Shown here: one piece after another, positions 5,618 through 6,643 of the stretch
Layout of the letters: each line of letters begins with the position of its first letter
Numbering within the stretch: the first letter of the stretch is position 1
Source of the DNA: Phycisphaerae bacterium
GTDB lineage: Bacteria; Planctomycetota; Phycisphaerae; JAAYCJ01
Assembly (NCBI GenBank): GCA_012514125.1
Contig: JAAZAW010000084.1
Span: 1 to 6,643, forward strand
Reading direction: 5' to 3'
Length of the DNA stretch: 6,643 nt
Program-made: the position numbers and the translations under genes
The notes under the pieces: generated by a model
What the model saw: only the letters and a program-made list of their open reading frames with translations
Told to the model about the DNA's origin: nothing
The model's database searches: none

Positions 5618-5648
5618 ACCGAAAATCGGGCGGGTTCAGGGTCCGCCC
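5618..5648 (-). terminator. rpoC: Weak terminator-like hairpin after rpoC
   Basis: On the minus strand GGGCGG and CCGCCC form six GC pairs around nine bases (5648-5628), followed by GATTTTCGG. The stem starts 23 bases after the rpoC stop, where a terminator would be expected, but the T-run is only four bases. It may cause partial termination or protect the rpoC mRNA end. Confidence 0.35.
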
Positions 5649-5671
5649 TGCTTTCGGGATCGCTTTTAATT

Positions 5672-6643
5672 TTATATCCGCATAAGCCGTTCGCGGTCTT
5701 GTTCGATTTCGGCTCGGACACGATCTTCGACGGTGACCTCTTCGGGCAGCGTCGGGACCTGTTTTTTGAGTTTCATCTCGACGTAGGGTTTGAAACCCGT
5801 ACCGGCGGGGATGAGGTGTCCGAGGATGATATTTTCTTTCAGGCCGACCAGTCGATCGGTCTTGCTGGACATCGCCGCTTCGGTGAGGACCTTGGTGGTT
5901 TCCTGGAAGCTGGCGGCAGCAAGCCACGATTCGTTCTGGAGCGATGCCTTGGTAATACCCAGGAGCAACGTTTTGGCAATGGCCGGCTTGGGTTTTTTGC
6001 CTCGGGCCGGTTTACCGCCGGTGGCTTCGGTGGTTTCGTTGATTTCTTCGAGTTCCTGCTTGGTCAGAACCTGACCTTCCTGCAGGCCCGTGTCGCCCGG
6101 TTCGGTAATCTTGAGCGACTGGGCGAGGCGATTGTTTTCCTCACGGAAAGCAAACTTGTCGACCACAGCGCCGGGGAGGAACCTGGAATCGCCGACCTGA
6201 TCGATACGAACCTTGCGCAACATCTGCGAGAGGATGATTTCGATATGTTTGTCGCTGATTCGCACGTTCTGGCTTCGATAGACGCCCTGAATTTCGGCGA
6301 GCATATAGCTCTGAAGAGCTTCTTCGCCTTTGATGCGTAAGATATCGTGCGGAACGAGCGGCCCTTCGATGAGCGGGTCGCCGGCTTCGACATAGTCGCC
6401 GGTGTGGACGAGCAAGTGTCGGTCCTGTGGGACGTGATGTTCTTTTTCCATTCCCGACTCGCTACGAACGATGATGGTCATTTTACCGCGTCGGCGATCG
6501 GTGCGAAGCTCGACCATACCTGAGATTTCCGCCATAACCGCGGGTTCCTTGGGTTTACGGGCTTCAAAGAGTTCGGTGACACGCGGCAGACCACCGGTGA
6601 TGTCCTGAGTACCGGACATTTCACGGGGTTGACGGGCAAGCAA
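5672..6643 (-). CDS. rpoC: RNA polymerase beta' subunit, C-terminal part (cut by window edge)
   Basis: These are the last 323 codons of rpoC. The gene enters from the right edge in mid-frame, so the first codon here (TTG) is an internal Leu and not a start. The beta' subunit forms the catalytic clamp of RNA polymerase together with beta. Fragment residues 14-29 give DITGGLPRVTELFEAR, the conserved segment in the large C-terminal domain. Residues 121-147 give a YRSQNVRISDKHIE-type motif ending in MLRKVRI. Residues 228-257 contain GITKASLQNESWLAAASFQ and ETTKVLTEAA, part of the jaw and trigger-loop-proximal C-terminal region, followed by GLKENIILGHLIPAGTG. Between them, about 193-224, is a charged insert ending in a Lys/Ala/Pro-rich stretch that E. 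coli lacks. The tail after GTG is short and acidic. rpoB presumably lies beyond the edge. The stop is TAA at 5674-5672. Confidence 0.97.
   Translation of the reverse strand: MLARQPREMSGTQDITGGLPRVTELFEARKPKEPAVMAEISGMVELRTDRRRGKMTIIVRSESGMEKEHHVPQDRHLLVHTGDYVEAGDPLIEGPLVPHDILRIKGEEALQSYMLAEIQGVYRSQNVRISDKHIEIILSQMLRKVRIDQVGDSRFLPGAVVDKFAFREENNRLAQSLKITEPGDTGLQEGQVLTKQELEEINETTEATGGKPARGKKPKPAIAKTLLLGITKASLQNESWLAAASFQETTKVLTEAAMSSKTDRLVGLKENIILGHLIPAGTGFKPYVEMKLKKQVPTLPEEVTVEDRVRAEIEQDRERLMRI

Noticed and set aside
5385..5648. Inverted repeats as a CRISPR array
   Set aside because: The palindromes differ in sequence and spacing, so there is no common repeat with regular spacers.
5426..6340. 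Plus-strand open frame of 304 codons across the rpoC-rpsL gap and rpoC
   Set aside because: It is antisense to rpoC for most of its length, runs through the hairpin region, and shows no recognisable motif or ribosome-binding site.

Overview
The window suggests a Planctomycetota-like bacterium, possibly of the Phycisphaerae or Sedimentisphaerales type. This is inferred from three things: a PEP-CTERM/exosortase-sorted surface protein, EF-G and RpoC sequences that look planctomycete-like, and a str-type cluster that keeps rpoC-rpsL-rpsG-fusA but has no tuf after fusA. The assignment rests on recalled family resemblance and no search was run.

Layout from left to right. Bases 1-298 are non-coding and AT-rich, with weak promoter-like words and one dyad. 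A plus-strand gene (299-1039) encodes a secreted DNRLRE/CBM96-like protein with a C-terminal PEP-CTERM anchor. It is followed by a decayed helix-turn-helix fragment, probably from a transposase, split by a one-base deletion (1097-1242). Everything after that is on the minus strand. Read in the direction of transcription it is: the 3' part of rpoC (6643-5672, cut by the window edge), a 336-bp gap full of hairpins, rpsL (5335-4964), rpsG (4947-4471), a 256-bp hairpin-rich leader, fusA (4214-2130), and a PfkB-family fructokinase-like gene (2111-1239). The kinase starts 18 bp after the fusA stop.

How the genes work together. RpoC is the beta' subunit of RNA polymerase, S12 and S7 are 30S ribosomal proteins, and EF-G is the translocase, so the minus-strand cluster is core gene-expression machinery. 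A sugar kinase is attached at its distal end, where many bacteria have tuf. The rpsL-rpsG gap is only 16 bp, too short for an E. coli-type S7 repressor site. The two long gaps instead contain many inverted repeats, including a convincing Rho-independent terminator or attenuator about 40 bases before rpsL, and a strong GC hairpin just after rpsG. Expression is therefore probably tuned at these two gaps.

Most of the window is ordinary housekeeping DNA. The points most worth a second look are the chain of seven inverted repeats between rpoC and rpsL, the fusA leader with interchangeable hairpin arms, an Asp at the first P-loop position of EF-G, and a natural Arg at the streptomycin-resistance position of S12. 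I found no CRISPR array, tRNA, rRNA or intact mobile element, and no clear case for a wholly new system.
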